Positions 32,691 through 44,337 of a stretch of 64,000 bases of DNA are shown here, in pieces; position 1 is the stretch's first letter; each line of letters opens with the position of its first letter. The notes under the pieces were generated by a model. The model made no database searches and was not told the origin of the DNA. It was given only the letters and a program-made list of their open reading frames with translations. The translations under genes and the position numbers were made by a program. Source of the DNA: Leptasterias polaris (Eukaryota > Echinodermata > Asteroidea > Forcipulatida > Asteriidae); the NCBI GenBank assembly GCA_037783415.1, contig JAZGTN010000003.1:5680501-5744500 (forward strand). The letters run 5' to 3'.

Positions 32691-33750
32691 TCTTTGATAC
32701 ATTTTTTTCGTATAATGAACTCATAAGTTCCAATCAGCACTCTTTTAGATACAAACCTAATATACTCCAAATGCAGTGTAGTACATCAGACCCCAACACT
32801 ACAGTAGACATTAACAGGGAAACCTGCAATGTATTCAAACTCACGCTGGGCACACACTGGGCCGGTTTTAATATTGATGTGTCAATCAACTGTGCATAGA
32901 ATGTTTACTGAAGGACTGAAATGAAAGACCAGCCGGGCCGCTACACACACCAAACCAAGCTTATAAGGATCCTAATTAAGCATTGCTCAAAACCGTTTGA
33001 CAAATAAGTTCCGCACGAGTGTAAAGTTTGTACAAGAACCTCTGTGAGGGTGATCGTGTGAGGTATTTTAGTGCAGTATTATTGCAACATAGATGCATTA
33101 GCGCTCCTTGTCATTAGATTAACCATGGTTAAACCATCCTCCATGGTCTCACACTGACAGCGTACATTATAAGCTGTAAGGTTAAACATGTGGCAAACTG
33201 AATGATATGTTTGTGGTTATAATTAAGCAAAGGATATTGATGTACTGTGTAAATGTACCTGGCATTTTAAATGAAAGAGCATGCAGCAACCTGTACTTGT
33301 ATTGTGAGGGAAATTTGCTTGGTGTGGTGACCATGTCTGTGTAATTCGCCCCCAGTGGAACATCAACAGCAAATTTAGTGTTCTCCTATTTTAAAATGAA
33401 AGGTTAGGGTTGGGGGGGGGGGGGGGCTATATGCAAGCGCGAAGCAGGATTTCTTTACGACGACGTGTGGTTCCGGAGTCCCAAAAGGGCATGGACAAAT
33501 TTTGATTGTACTGTACATGCTCTGCGATCATGGTGTAGGCATTCTGAGGTGGTTCCTGATGGCCACTTCCTTCTAGACTTCTTTGAGCAAAAAGGTTTTC
33601 TAAAGATTGCATTTGAACTCTAAAATGCATGAACTTGAAAAAAGGGGGGGGGGAATGTGATTTTAAACCTTAGCTGCGACTTCTTAAACATGGCAGGTAC
33701 ACTGTAACACGGAAAGCATAGTTGTAGGCAAACTTTTTTTCATGTTGGAG
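32691..33750. other. Intergenic, one weak ORF
   Basis: A minus-strand frame at 33630-33427 (QSLENLFAQRSLEGSGHQE, MPFWDSGTTRRRKEILLRAC) has protein-like composition but no splice or family support. Poly(G) at 33412 and 33644. Confidence 0.3.
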
Positions 33751-33920
33751 AACACTAAAATTGACACAACATGTATATGTACCTAGAAAGGTATCAAATG
33801 TACCCGGTGAGGTACAGGCATAAAGAATGTAAATTAACACTAAAATTGACACAACATGTATATGTACCTAGAAAGGTATCAAATGTACCCGGTGAGGTAC
33901 AGGCATAAAGAATGTAAATT
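33751..33920 (+). repeat. Perfect 85-bp tandem duplication
   Basis: AACACTAAAATTGACACAAC starts at 33751 and again at 33836. The two copies are identical as read. Each contains GTACCTAGAAAGGTATC and GTACCCGGTGAGGTAC, themselves imperfect palindromes. Confidence 0.9.
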
Positions 33921-34201
33921 ATAATAAGTGAGGACCTTACAAATAATACCTAGTGAGTGACCCACATGACATAGAGGATTAGAAAACACCCACAACAAAA
34001 TGTTCCCAGTATAATATCCATAAAGGGGCTTATTCCAAACCACATGAAACGTATCTAACGAGGTAACCGGTGAGGTAAATCATACATCACCCTATAAGCC
34101 CATATAAAAGATGGCTGACATTATTTATTGTGTAAGTACAAGCTACTGTACTTTACCCTATGTAACAACCTTTATAAACTGTGATTCGCACAATTCCTTT
34201 G

Positions 34202-34386
34202 CGCCGTTATGCAAGTGCAAATTTCATAAAAGCTGTTAAGCAAAAAATTGTGATAAGCAAATTTGTTTGCTATTTAAATATAACCAGGGAACCAGTGACA
34301 AACATTATACATCACATAGTATTTCGGCTGGTAACCTGTTTCTGCTACATAAGATTTGTCTTTGCTTAGCATCTTGAAATTGAGCC
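34202..34386. mobile_element. GCCCAATTTCAT-family copy
   Basis: AAATTTCATAAAAGCTGTTAAGC, CTGGTAACCTGTTTCTGCT and CTTAGCATCTTGAAATTGAGCCC define the two ends and core. Confidence 0.55.
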
Positions 34387-35090
34387 CATACAGCATTAGG
34401 GCCGATAGGGCCGATATGTACTAACAAGACTAACTCTGATATCCTTTATGTATATGGCAAACTTGTAGAATGTACACGTACATTAAATGCAGAATACAAA
34501 AGTCCCAGATGTTACGAATTCCTTGGTAATTGTGCTTGGAAATGTCACCCTTCTAAACAAGCCTAATCAATTTAATTACCAATGATTTATACAAATTACC
34601 ATCATCCATGATGTATTGAGTGCTCTTTTTATAGCACTAAGAACGTGTTCAGAGAGCAAGTCAAGTAATTTGACCACATTCTTAAATGTCACACTGGGAA
34701 ACTATTATTCAATATTTTTCTCCCGAAGTAAATTCCTTGCCAATTACTTTGCAATTTTCTGAAAAGTAAATTTCCTGCCATATCCAATTACAGCAATCCC
34801 CGAGTGATCTGCATACAAAATGTCAACACACAAACAAGATTATATTTAATACCAGAACGCAAATGGGATAAATTCAGTATAAACGTTACAGTCAGATCTG
34901 GTCAAACTGATTTTCTGAGTAGGTGAAATATTATACTGCATGAAAAGTGGATGGAGAGTTGCCAAAATATCTCAGGCATCAGACATGGGAAATATCAGAA
35001 AAAGACACCCCCATGCCTCCTCAAAAACACAAATTAATTTTTGGGGTGAACAAAACAAAAATTATTTGCAGCCTCCCTATTTTGTTTCAT

Positions 35091-35165
35091 TTTCTTTGTT
35101 CAACCGAAAGTTGATTTACAATTACCCAGTTACATGTAGCTTCTCTTGTAGTTTATTAATTGACA
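35091..35165 (+). mobile_element. Tail fragment of the tRNA-Lys-like repeat
   Basis: CTTTGTTCAACCGAAAGTTG, ATTACCCAGTTACATG and CTTGTAGTTTATTAATTG match the region after the head in the 19304-19945 units. The head itself is absent. Confidence 0.45.
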
Positions 35166-36027
35166 TTGAAAATACTTACAAGAATTGGTGTGATGTGTTT
35201 TTATTTTGCCTTTGAGGAAGACTCTGCTAGGGTCAAAATGTCAGGCGATTAACAATTTTTGCATTTATACAACATGTCCTTTTGATGTTTGATAAGCATT
35301 TTGCGACAGCTAACTTATTTTTTTCCTTTTTCTTCAAAACCACAAGGGGAGGGTAAATTAAATATGCAGGCATCCAACGAACAAACATATCTAGTAAAAA
35401 GTTATGTGCCAAATTACCAGGATCGACTCAATGCCAAACATCCAGACAATATTTCTACCCACGCTAAAAAAAAAGACAATGTTACCAACCGCACACTCTG
35501 TATCTGTGACCAAGTTTTAATCTAGCAGAAAATACATTCCAGACATAGGATAGTAAGTCAGATTGGATATCAGAAAGAATGGCTAGAGAATTCCAACCAA
35601 GTCAAGTGGCGACTTCAACCAGCCTAATAAAAACCTTTCTTGATAATCTCGGCAAACATGCAGAAATCCCATAAATGTTTGTGAATGATAATGGCGACCA
35701 CACCCATCACAATTTTTTTTTTTTTTTTACGTACACACTTTTCTTTTCATGTTTTTTTGATAGTTCCCGAGCACACCTTTGCCTGCAATGCAGTCCCTTT
35801 TTCAGTGACTTGCCAGAGCAGGACATTCATTTCACTAGTCACCCAGATTTTTCACAAGTCCATACACATGGCACATTAAGCAGGGATGGTTTTCAACACT
35901 GAACAAGCCAGCCAGACCGCGTGGAGAGGGTTTTGACTGGTCCTCGGTTGTTTTAAATAGAATTTGGCAAGCAGACCAATGTTAAAGGAGAATGTTGTCA
36001 AATCTGAATGTTTATAATAATAATCAC

Positions 36028-36253
36028 ACTTGTGGACAAGTTGTAAAATATTTGTCGCAATAAGAGCGCAACGGCTCTCTCGCAACTCTTTCAATACCGT
36101 TGCTCTCCTGACTACTGCCCATAAATGGGACCGTAGTTGTGAGAGCAGTAGTCTTGCATGTAAGCCAGCAGTCTTGCAAGAACAGCACCATCAGTATCGC
36201 AAGTTTTGCAGGAGAGCCGTTTCGCTATTATCGCGACAAACATGTCCACAAGT
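36028..36253. mobile_element. Palindromic MITE with ACTTGTGGACA ends
   Basis: ACTTGTGGACAAG / CATGTCCACAAGT ends, and inner TTTGTCGCAATAAGAGCG / CGCTATTATCGCGACAAA followed by ACGGCTCTC / GAGAGCCGT. About 50-bp arms, no coding frame of note. Confidence 0.6.
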
Positions 36254-36762
36254 CTAGTAGCTTTGCACTTTGATGAAACTAAAAGTTTACCCCATCCAGC
36301 AGATAACTTTTTCAATCTGGCAGCCATGTATTCAGGCTCCTTTTTGCAACGGTAGATTTGATTGGTGATTGTAAAAACACTTAAGACATTGTATACTGTC
36401 ATTTTGTGTCATTAGGCAGTAAAACAGTCTTGTAAAAAAATATTTCACAACTGAAAAAATTTGTCCTGAAAGTTGTGAATATCATCAAAAACATAATAAA
36501 AAAGAGGATTGTATTGTATTGTAATTTATTCTGAAACTGAAACAAATCCCATAACCCTGGGGAGAGCTACATCAGTAAAAGATGTATCAGAAGGGGAAGA
36601 GTGTTAAAATAGACCAAAAGACAACACTTTAGCCTACTCATGCATTTTGGTTTTCTTTTAAAACAGTAAATGAAAAGATATATGTGGCAATGTCATTAAT
36701 AATAGCTTCACCGGAGTGGTCCATCAAAAACTTAAAACTGTACCTTCCCCACCGAGGAATTC

Positions 36763-37880
36763 AAATTCTAGTTTGAGTAAACCTATCCCAGCTAAATAAT
36801 GCAACAGAATGTCACAGAATAAGTACAAAACATAAATAGGTTCAGGCCTGTAATTAAACAGAAGCCACTGAGAACATATCAAATTCTAGTTTTAGTAAAC
36901 CTATCCCAGCTAAATAATGCAACAGAATGTCACAGAATAAGTACAAAACATAAATAGGTTCAGGCCTGTAAGTACAAAACATAAATAGGTTCAGGCCTGT
37001 AATTTAAACGGAAGCCACTGAGAACATATCAAATTCTAGTTTTAGTAAACCTATCCCAGCTAAATAATGCAACAGAATGTCACAGAATAAGTACAAAACA
37101 TAAATAGGTTCAGGCCTGTAATTAAACAGAAGCCACTGAGAACATATCAAATTCTAGTTTGAGTAAACCTATCCCAGCTAAATAATGCAACAGAGTGTCA
37201 CAGAATAAGTACAAAACGTAAATAGGTTCAGGCCTGTAATTAAACAGAAGCCACTGAGAACATATCAAATTCTAGTTTTAGTAAACCTATCCCAGCTAAA
37301 TAATGCAACAGAATGTCACAGAATAAGGACAAAACGTAAATAGGTTTAGGCCTGTAATTAAACAGAAGCCACTGAGAACATATCAAATTCTAGTTTTAGT
37401 AAACCTATCCCAGCTAAATAATGCAACAGAATGTCACAGAATAAGTACAAAACATAAATAGGTTCAGGCCTGTAAGTACAAAACATAAATAGGTTCAGGC
37501 CTGTAATTTAAACGGAAGCCACTGAGAACATATCAAATTCTAGTTTTAGTAAACCTATCCCAGCTAAATAATGCAACAGAATGTCACAGAATAAGTACAA
37601 AACATAAATAGGTTCAGGCCTGTAATTAAACAGAAGCCACTGAGAACATATCAAATTCTAGTTTGAGTAAACCTATCCCAGCTAAATAATGCAACAGAAT
37701 GTCACAGAAAAGGTGCAAAACGTAAATTATAGGTTTAGGCCTGTAATTAAACAGAAGCCACTGAGAACATATCAAATTCTTGTTTTAGTAAACCTATCCC
37801 AGCTAAATAATGCAACAGAATGTCACAGAATAAGTACAAAACGTAAATAGAATCAGGCCTGTAATTACACTGAGAACAAA
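36763..37880 (+). repeat. 118-bp tandem array, 9 copies, with 505-bp higher-order unit
   Basis: AAATTCTAGTTT starts occur at 36763, 36881, 37031, 37149, 37268, 37386, 37535, 37653 and 37773 (the last reads AAATTCTTG). Two monomers (36881 and 37386) are longer (~149 bp) because AAACATAAATAGGTTCAGGC is duplicated inside them. The spacing 118-150-118-119 repeats as 118-149-118-120, giving 505 bp twice. Confidence 0.9.
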
Positions 37881-38285
37881 TTGCCTCTGTAAGACTTTTA
37901 GATTTTTCCAATGGAAGTAGTGCCCTTTGCAAAATGCAAATGGCCTTGCCCTCTCAAAGATGAAATTCCAGACCTGGAGGTACATACATGTACCCTAGTG
38001 TGGGATTGTGTTGTACTCAGCAAGTTGATTTTGAGATCCCTGTAACAATGGCATCCCATATCCTTTCAAAAACAAAAAATCACAAGTAAGTATTTTTGTA
38101 AAGGTCAGGCCTGGAACTTCATCTTTGAGATCGAGAGGGCAAGGCCATTTTTCATTTTACAAAGGGCTTTTCCATTGGAAAATCTTAAAGTCTATTTGAC
38201 ACTTTTGAAGGCGCACCAAGGCCAAGACCAGGGCAACGAAGGCCATGGCCTTCAGGGCCTCCATTTTACTTCAGGCCTTAAGATA
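37872..38285. repeat. Inverted repeat next to the 118-bp array
   Basis: AGATTTTTCCAATGGAAG, AATGGCCTTGCCCTCTC and AAAGATGAAATTCCAG (37897-37975) face GGAACTTCATCTTTGAG, GAGGGCAAGGCCATT and TTTCCATTGGAAAATC (38110-38182). Spacer about 130 bp. Confidence 0.6.
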
Positions 38286-38338
38286 AACTGTTGATACAGC
38301 AGTTTCTCAAATTAGTTAAATGAATCATGTACCAGCCT

Positions 38339-38678
38339 TTAAAGGGACACGTTGCCTTGGATCGGGCGAGTTGGTCTATGAAAAGCGTTTGTAACCGTTG
38401 ATCCACACAAATATGCCTCGAAATTGCGTGGTTTTCCTTTTACTTTACGAACTATCACGGTCCGCCATTTTGTGGAGTCAAATTTTTGACTCCACAAAAT
38501 GGCCGACCGTGTTAGTTCACGATGTAAAAGGAAAACCACGCAGTTTCGAGGCATATTTGTGTTGATCATTGTATTCTACTTTTAAAACATCTTTCTAACC
38601 ATATGCATTTTATAACAAACGGTTACAAACGCTTTTCATAGACCGACTCGCCCGACCCAAGGCAACGTGTCCCTTTAA
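38339..38678. mobile_element. TTAA-flanked palindromic MITE (340 bp)
   Basis: TTAAAGGGACACGTTGCC / GGCAACGTGTCCCTTTAA at the ends, with long inner arms meeting at GACTCCACAAAATGG. The arms are highly similar but the right arm carries about 60 extra bases. Perfect TTAA on both sides. Confidence 0.8.
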
Positions 38679-38716
38679 GATTTTAAGGCCTGTAATTCAA
38701 TACATGTACATCCCAG

Positions 38717-38888
38717 GGTTGAACAGAACTTACAAGTGCAGAGACCTGAACTGCCAGCTAAGCACAGTCAGACATCATCTCACAGTCTATCCCACTGTGA
38801 CGGAAATGAGGACGAGACAAGTGATGGCGTTGAGACGATGATGATGATGCTGCCAAACAACATCCCGGAGCAACTCATCATCCAGTGA
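38717..38888 (+). CDS. Candidate terminal exon, unrecognised C-terminus
   Basis: After TACATCCCAG (a weak acceptor) a 56-codon frame with protein-like composition runs to TGA at 38886. It reads through QRPELPAKHSQTSSHS, an acidic stretch CDGNEDETSDGVE, and ends MLPNNIPEQLIIQ. The sequence is non-repetitive and CpG-containing in a repeat-rich area, just after a TTAA MITE. The pyrimidine tract is poor and no AATAAA is close (the nearest seen is about 40076). No upstream partner exon was found on this strand. It could be chance or an old regulatory region. Confidence 0.25.
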
Positions 38889-40330
38889 TGTCATCAACGT
38901 TTCCTTCTATCTCCTTCAATCAAGTGTGATGGGTCCACGCTCCCAGCAACGGCACGTGGAGACAACGGCAGCGGGGGGACCTGGCTGGTTGTGTTCTCTC
39001 TCTCTTGCCTTCTGTTTGGAATTACAACTTGTAGTTGGTGTTTGATGATATGCCTGGGGGGCGGCAGTGCTGTTTGATGTAGGTGGGCACTACATGGGGT
39101 AATTAAGGTTTACAAGATAGGAATCTATTGAACATGTTGTATGCTAATCGTTTATGATTTAACAAACAAGAACTGCTGTTTAAAATACGGTAAGGAATAT
39201 ATGGTCGAAATTATTTCAAACTTATAAAGGGGTTCTGTCCTTGCTCTATGGGTTAACATGATTGCCTCGCTTCTGATTTCTTTATTTCATTACTTTCGTA
39301 TGCAAGTTTGCCAACAATTAGGCCAAAAGCCACTCTTGGTGAGGGGCTACATGAAGAAAATGTTTCAGATGAAAATAACCCAGGGGAGCTGAAGGTAGGA
39401 CTTGATACAAAAATACAATATAAATCTTTATGTTTGCAATCTTGAAAAAGTTCCCTTCCACTTAAAACACTGTGTATGCACAAAGCTGAAAGGGTGTGTA
39501 TAAAATTGCAAAGTTAAAACAATTTACATTCACAGGTGAAAAACTTCTCTGGAAATACAAGTGCGCAAATTAAGGTACAATTTTTGAGAAATGAGTAAAA
39601 CAGTTAGTTTTAATCTCGCAAATCTCACATACTGTTTGAGTTGAATTTGTGTTTTGTGTTTTTCTGACTATCTTCTAGTGACTCAAATGACCAAATGAGA
39701 TTAAACTTGCTTGAGCTTAAACAAGGCAAGACAATTGTATAAAATACTGACTAAGAAATAAAATGGCAAGGATGACATCATGATAAGAAAGCAAATATCA
39801 ACCTTGTAAAACACCTCATGGACAAACTCTTTGTTCACCATTTGAATATATCTGTGCAATACTTTTATAATATTGATAGGACTTTGGGATACTACATGTT
39901 ATATACTAGGTAGGCCTATACTGTGGTGGGGGTTTTTTTCGGGGGGAGGGGGGTGTTTTGACAAATTTTTATTTGATGTTTACTTGATCGTTTTAAAATA
40001 ACTTGCTGTACACCGACACTAAATTGCTTTTGATCTTTGGATCCCTAGAACTACAGTGTATTCAGTTTAATTGTGAATAAATACAATCAGATCAAGTATT
40101 GCAAGGTTCATTTCTAAATGATTGTTCATTTCTAAATGATTGTTGTTTGCAATCTCAACATCATCTCTAACACGTACTGGAAAATAATATCCAAAGCTCC
40201 ATCATTCACTGGTAACCTTCCCATGGGAAACCTATTTTGAACCCAGTTGAAATAAGAAATAAATAAATAAATATATGACGAACCACCAGCCTCTCTGATT
40301 TTCTATTGATCCCATCAGCTGTCCATTACA
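38889..40330. other. Intergenic
   Basis: Possible 3'UTR of the 38717-38888 candidate exon; AATAAA near 40076. GTCCTTGCTCTATGGG at 39237-39252 equals one arm of the 26-bp palindrome at 23108. MITE remnant at 39486-39725. Confidence 0.4.
39486..39725 (+). mobile_element. TTAA MITE remnant
   Basis: GAAAGGGTGTGTATAAAATTG, AGAAATGAGTAAAACAGTTAG and TGACTCAAATGACCAAATGAG align with the 10055-10405 element. The right end is lost. Confidence 0.5.
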
Positions 40331-40675
40331 TCTGATAATAATAATAATAACTAGTTCTTATATAGCGCATTTTACAATAATGTATCAATGCGCTTTACAT
40401 TAGTGCCCTGGTCATTGGGCCAATAACATTCCTTTAATCTCTCTCCGCTCCCTGGGGAGTATACAGCCCTGGGCTGCTGTGGCGCTCCGATGGCTTTTTC
40501 AAACACAATATCAACCTCTACCCTTGCAGGTACCCATTTATACCCCTGGGTAAAGAGAAGCAATTATAGCAAAGTGTCTTGCTCAAGGACACATGCGTAA
40601 TGACCAGGGCTCGAACCCACACCCCGATGACTAAACCATGAATCCGATGCTCTAAACCACTCGGCCATGACATCC
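40331..40675 (-). mobile_element. tRNA-type SINE copy with (ATT)n tail
   Basis: Minus-strand copy. Box A TGGCCGAGTGG lies at 40657-40667, box B GGGTTCGAGCCC near 40607-40618, and the GTCCTTGAGCAAGACACTTT body follows. The tail reads GCGC...GCGCTATATAAGAAC with (ATT)n at 40335-40350. Same family as 17330-17753. Confidence 0.7.
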
Positions 40676-41007
40676 TGATACTTTGTAACCATGGCACCAC
40701 GCTCTCTCATCATTCGATGGAGCCTCATTCTCTTTCTTTGACTCCCTTTTCAACTCCTCTTTGATGTTCTAATCACATTTCGTTTCCTTTTTCAGTCCGT
40801 CCATTAAGTCTAATTTATACGTGCATTGCATTAATTATATAACAATGAGACCTCGATGCTGTCAGTGAGTTGCCAATTTTTCCGTGTTGTCATCAGAAGA
40901 CTTTAATTTGAGTATTTCAAATAATATAAAGTGCAGTCTAAGGATTCTGTTCTGTTTTTACAGAACAAAAACGAGATAATGGGTACAAATTTTGAAAGGT
41001 GTGCTTG

Positions 41008-42212
41008 TTAGGTGTTCGGACAAAAGTCCGAATACCTCTTGTTATTGTTCGGTTTTTTTTTTTACTTCTTCAGATTCTTCTTCTCTTCGCCGCTTGTCCG
41101 CTAACAAAAGCACACTTCCCAAGCTCATATAAACTTGAAATTTTTACCATAGTTAGATAACCATTAGGAGACGAAACCGTTTCATTTACGTCATGATGAC
41201 GTCATCAGGTGTCAAGTTACAAGGTTTTTAAAATTAAAAAAATTAATCTTTGAAAATCCATATCAAATCAAGATGAAGAGACCGTCAGTTACTTTTTGCG
41301 GGATTATATAGAGGTAATATGGGTCTTCATTTTTTATTGTGTGCGTGACATGACTTGACCTCTACTTCCGGTCGAAACAGGAAGGAACAGGAAGTGCCTT
41401 GTAATTTAAAAGTGGCACACTTTTTGAAGTTTTTTTTAACGGTGTTATAGTCGAGCAAGAGTCTGGTTTAAAAAAATAAGACAAGTGACGTCATAAAAGT
41501 CAAGAGCGCCCTCTAGCGGCAGGTTGAAAACAATTAAAAATACACTTTTACTAGATGTCTGTGGCGAAGTTTATGATAATCGTTTCAAAATTGGTATACA
41601 TAATGACCTTCTTGCAGATAACATATGTGTGAATTTTTAGATTGATGACGTCATCATGTGTCACGTGGTATCGCATTAAAGGTTTACTTTTTGAAGCTGT
41701 GTATCTACAAAACCACAAGTTTGACTGAGTTGAAACTTGGCATGTTGATAGACAGTTATATTGACTACTTAAAGCTAGAGTGACGACTTGATGACATCAT
41801 CAATTTTTTTTTTTCAAATTTTAGAAATTTTGACCAATTGGTACATATCTTCAGTACAAAGCAAGCTATAGTCAAATTTCATTTTGCATGAGACTTGGAA
41901 GGTCCTACAAGGATATAACGTGGAGTGACGTTTTCACGACGTCATCGATTTTCATGTTATGTCACCACCAAGGTAGTGTTTTACAAGATCTATATGTACA
42001 GAACAACTTTGGTGATCAAATGGAAACTTTGCATGTACTCAAGCTGGGATGTGTTACATCCAAAAAGTTTGGTCAAATCTTTAGAACCACCATTCTAAAG
42101 ACTCTATAGAAGTACACAATATTTAATACACAGACATGTTTATCACATTTCTTTGAAACACGAGGTCACACCGAACACCTCTTTTTTGTTTCCAACAAAA
42201 AATTATGTCTAG
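41008..42212 (+). mobile_element. Helitron-like non-autonomous element, copy 2
   Basis: The 5' hairpin 41010-41037 (AGGTGTTCGGAC/GTCCGAATACCT) and the 3' hairpin TTTTTTGTT/AACAAAAAA are followed by 10 nt ending CTAG (42209-42212) before T. It shares the GACGTCATCAGGTGTC block and ACTTCCGGTC with copy 1. Length is almost the same as copy 1 (~1.2 kb); the interiors are diverged. Confidence 0.55.
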
Positions 42213-42465
42213 TTCTATTTGTTATTATTTCCTGTGCATTAGGGCCTAATGGTATGTAGCGCTGACTTGCAATTGTCCGATTTTTCTTTCAGAGCCACAC
42301 AGTATGCGCAAATTTAATTATACGCGTGCAAAGTTTCGTACACAATTAGAGTTTGCTACATGGATTATGGATCATGATTCGATGCACTTTTATAAAGAAA
42401 ATGTAATCTCTTTTACTTCATTATTTCATCTGTTATAAGTTGTTTGATGTTGTAAAACAAGTTGA

Positions 42466-43210
42466 AGGGAAGGTATACATTTGGTAATGACTCTTAAACT
42501 TAATGGCAATAAAAGCGTAGTGGTTAGAAGTACAGCAGCTTTCAAGAGTATAAAGCATTTTGAGAAACATTAGGCCAAATTTAAAAAAATACCAGTTGAT
42601 CGTCCTGATTTTTCCAAAAAGAGGAGGATGAGGGCCTTTTTATTTATTATTTATTATTTTTTTCCCAAGATGGCCGCCAAGTATTTCAATTCAAACAGGC
42701 CACCAATTCTTCAGTTTTAAATCACCGCAAACTTTCTTTATATCTATTTGTTGCATGAGGTAAGTTTACATCAAAAATTACAATATGTCAAGGGTGGATT
42801 AAAAATACAATTTTTTTTTTTTTTTTGAAAAATCGGGGGGGAAAAAAAAAGAAAAAAGGATGCGGCCTCAAAAAAGGATGCGGGCAGGGACAATCAACTG
42901 TTTTTTTTTTTTACTTGGCCTTACCCTTTGAGGTAATGTGGTTATAATGTTAACAATATCAGTGTTTATGCCCCAAAATTTGAATCTGAGAAACGTTACT
43001 GTCAGATCTGTTTCTCAGATTGTGTATTCCTATTAGAGATTATTCTTCTTGCGTGGACGTATTTGCTCCGGATTTTTCGGCGATATCTCAAAAACGCGAC
43101 CACCTTTTGAAACGAAATGTCACAGGTTAGTTTTATTGTATATGTCTACATTTATATAGGATCAAAACAATTGAATGGTTCCAAAAACCAAAGGCATACT
43201 TTGCCTTTAA
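42466..43210 (+). mobile_element. TTAA-type MITE with a low-complexity interior
   Basis: Ends AAGGGAAGGTATACATTTGG and CCAAAGGCATACTTTGCCTT are inverted repeats with several differences. The right TTAA is present; the left is degenerate (TTGA). The ~745-bp length includes A/T- and G-rich low-complexity stretches (42650-42915). Confidence 0.5.
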
Positions 43211-43620
43211 CTTTCCTTCTCAAGCCAGATGCAGTTAGCGACAAAAACCTAAATTTTTTCATGAACACGCAACTTGAATTACCGTAGCCCGAGTACTGTG
43301 CAGTGCAGGCATGTGACCCAACATACATGTACATGTGAAATAACAAACTTGTGAAAGCCCAATCGGTCATTGGAGTCGCGAAAAACAAAATAGTGGAAAA
43401 TATCCTTAAACTTTTTCACTGTTTTCCCAACATTGAGTTTTTAACTTTCGAGATCAAAACTAATTGTTCTACTCATTTCTTAAAAACTATTGCGTTTCAA
43501 TCAAACATAATTATTTCAAAGGGAGTTTCCCACCATAGCCATCTTTATACCATGTACGTTGTATGCAAATCTGTGAACATTTATATTTTTACTCATACCA
43601 ATGTTTTGCACACCCTTTAA
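43211..43620 (-). mobile_element. TTAA MITE, minus-strand copy
   Basis: Right end CAATGTTTTGCACACCCTTTAA, with CATGTGAAATAACAAACTTGTG and CGGTCATTGGAGTCGCG inside, is the reverse of the 10055-10405 type. The left boundary next to 43210 is approximate. Confidence 0.6.
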
Positions 43621-43986
43621 TTTAGATTGTTATCAACAATGACATTGATTAGAACACCCTTCATTATTACTCAAAACTTAGGAGTGGGAAGTCTCACTTA
43701 GAAATCAATCCGGTTTGCACTTCAATGCTGTTTTAGACATAATGGTTGCCAAGTCAACAGGCCAAAGAGGAAGCCATACAAGTTTAATACCATTATTAAT
43801 TCAGTAGCAGGTGTAGAATTTCACTCTTGAGAGAGATGAAAAGAGAGATGGGGTAGGGGTGGAAATGGACGAAGACTACTAAATACATGTATGATTTAAA
43901 TTAGTCCAGTTTTAGATGTGTTGCTAACGAAATCAGTGAACTTCGCTGCCTAGTATTTTATTTGTTTGTAAGAGCATGGGATGTCA

Positions 43987-44260
43987 GGGCTCAAAATTAA
44001 CACTGGACCCCAAGCCTGAGGCCAGTGATTTTAGAGTCAGGCCAGTAAACTCAAGTCCAATGTTCCTGTGTTTATCAAGCCTGAGGCCAGTGATTTTAGA
44101 GTCAGGCCAGTAAACTCAAGTCCAATGTTCCTGTGTTTATCAAGCCTGAGGCCAGTGATTTTAGAGTCAGGCCAGTAAACTCAAGTCCAATGTTCCTGTG
44201 TTTATCAATTGAATAATAATACCTCAACGTGTAATATCTTTGTGAAACATTGTTGGCTAT
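43987..44260 (+). mobile_element. CAGGGCTCGAA-family element with internal triplication
   Basis: CAGGGCTCAAAATTAACACTGG at the left, GAATAATAATACCTCAACG later; the right end is missing. Contains the 65-bp tandem at 44011-44205. Confidence 0.6.
44011..44205 (+). repeat. 65-bp tandem repeat, 3 copies
   Basis: Units start CAAGCCTGAGGCCAGTG at 44011, 44076 and 44141 and are identical to each other. They amplify the left part of the host CAGGG-family element. Confidence 0.9.
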
Positions 44261-44337
44261 GAATCTGATAAATAAGCACTGGACGTCCTCTATGGAGCAA
44301 TAGCGAAAAGGAAGGACATTGTGGTGGTTTTTTTAAA

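Larger units (their letters stand above)
33921..36027. other. Intergenic, apart from the repeats listed separately
   Basis: Contains the copies at 34202-34386 and 35091-35165. Otherwise AT-rich with no exon seen. A T-run with CpG-poor sequence lies at 35707-35730. Confidence 0.45.

Noticed and set aside
33427..33630. 67-codon minus-strand frame as a gene
   Set aside because: Protein-like composition only; no splice signals, family or neighbouring exon, and poly(G) tracts on both sides.
36763..37880. CRISPR array
   Set aside because: Monomers are 118 bp and tandem without unique spacers; eukaryotic minisatellite-type array.
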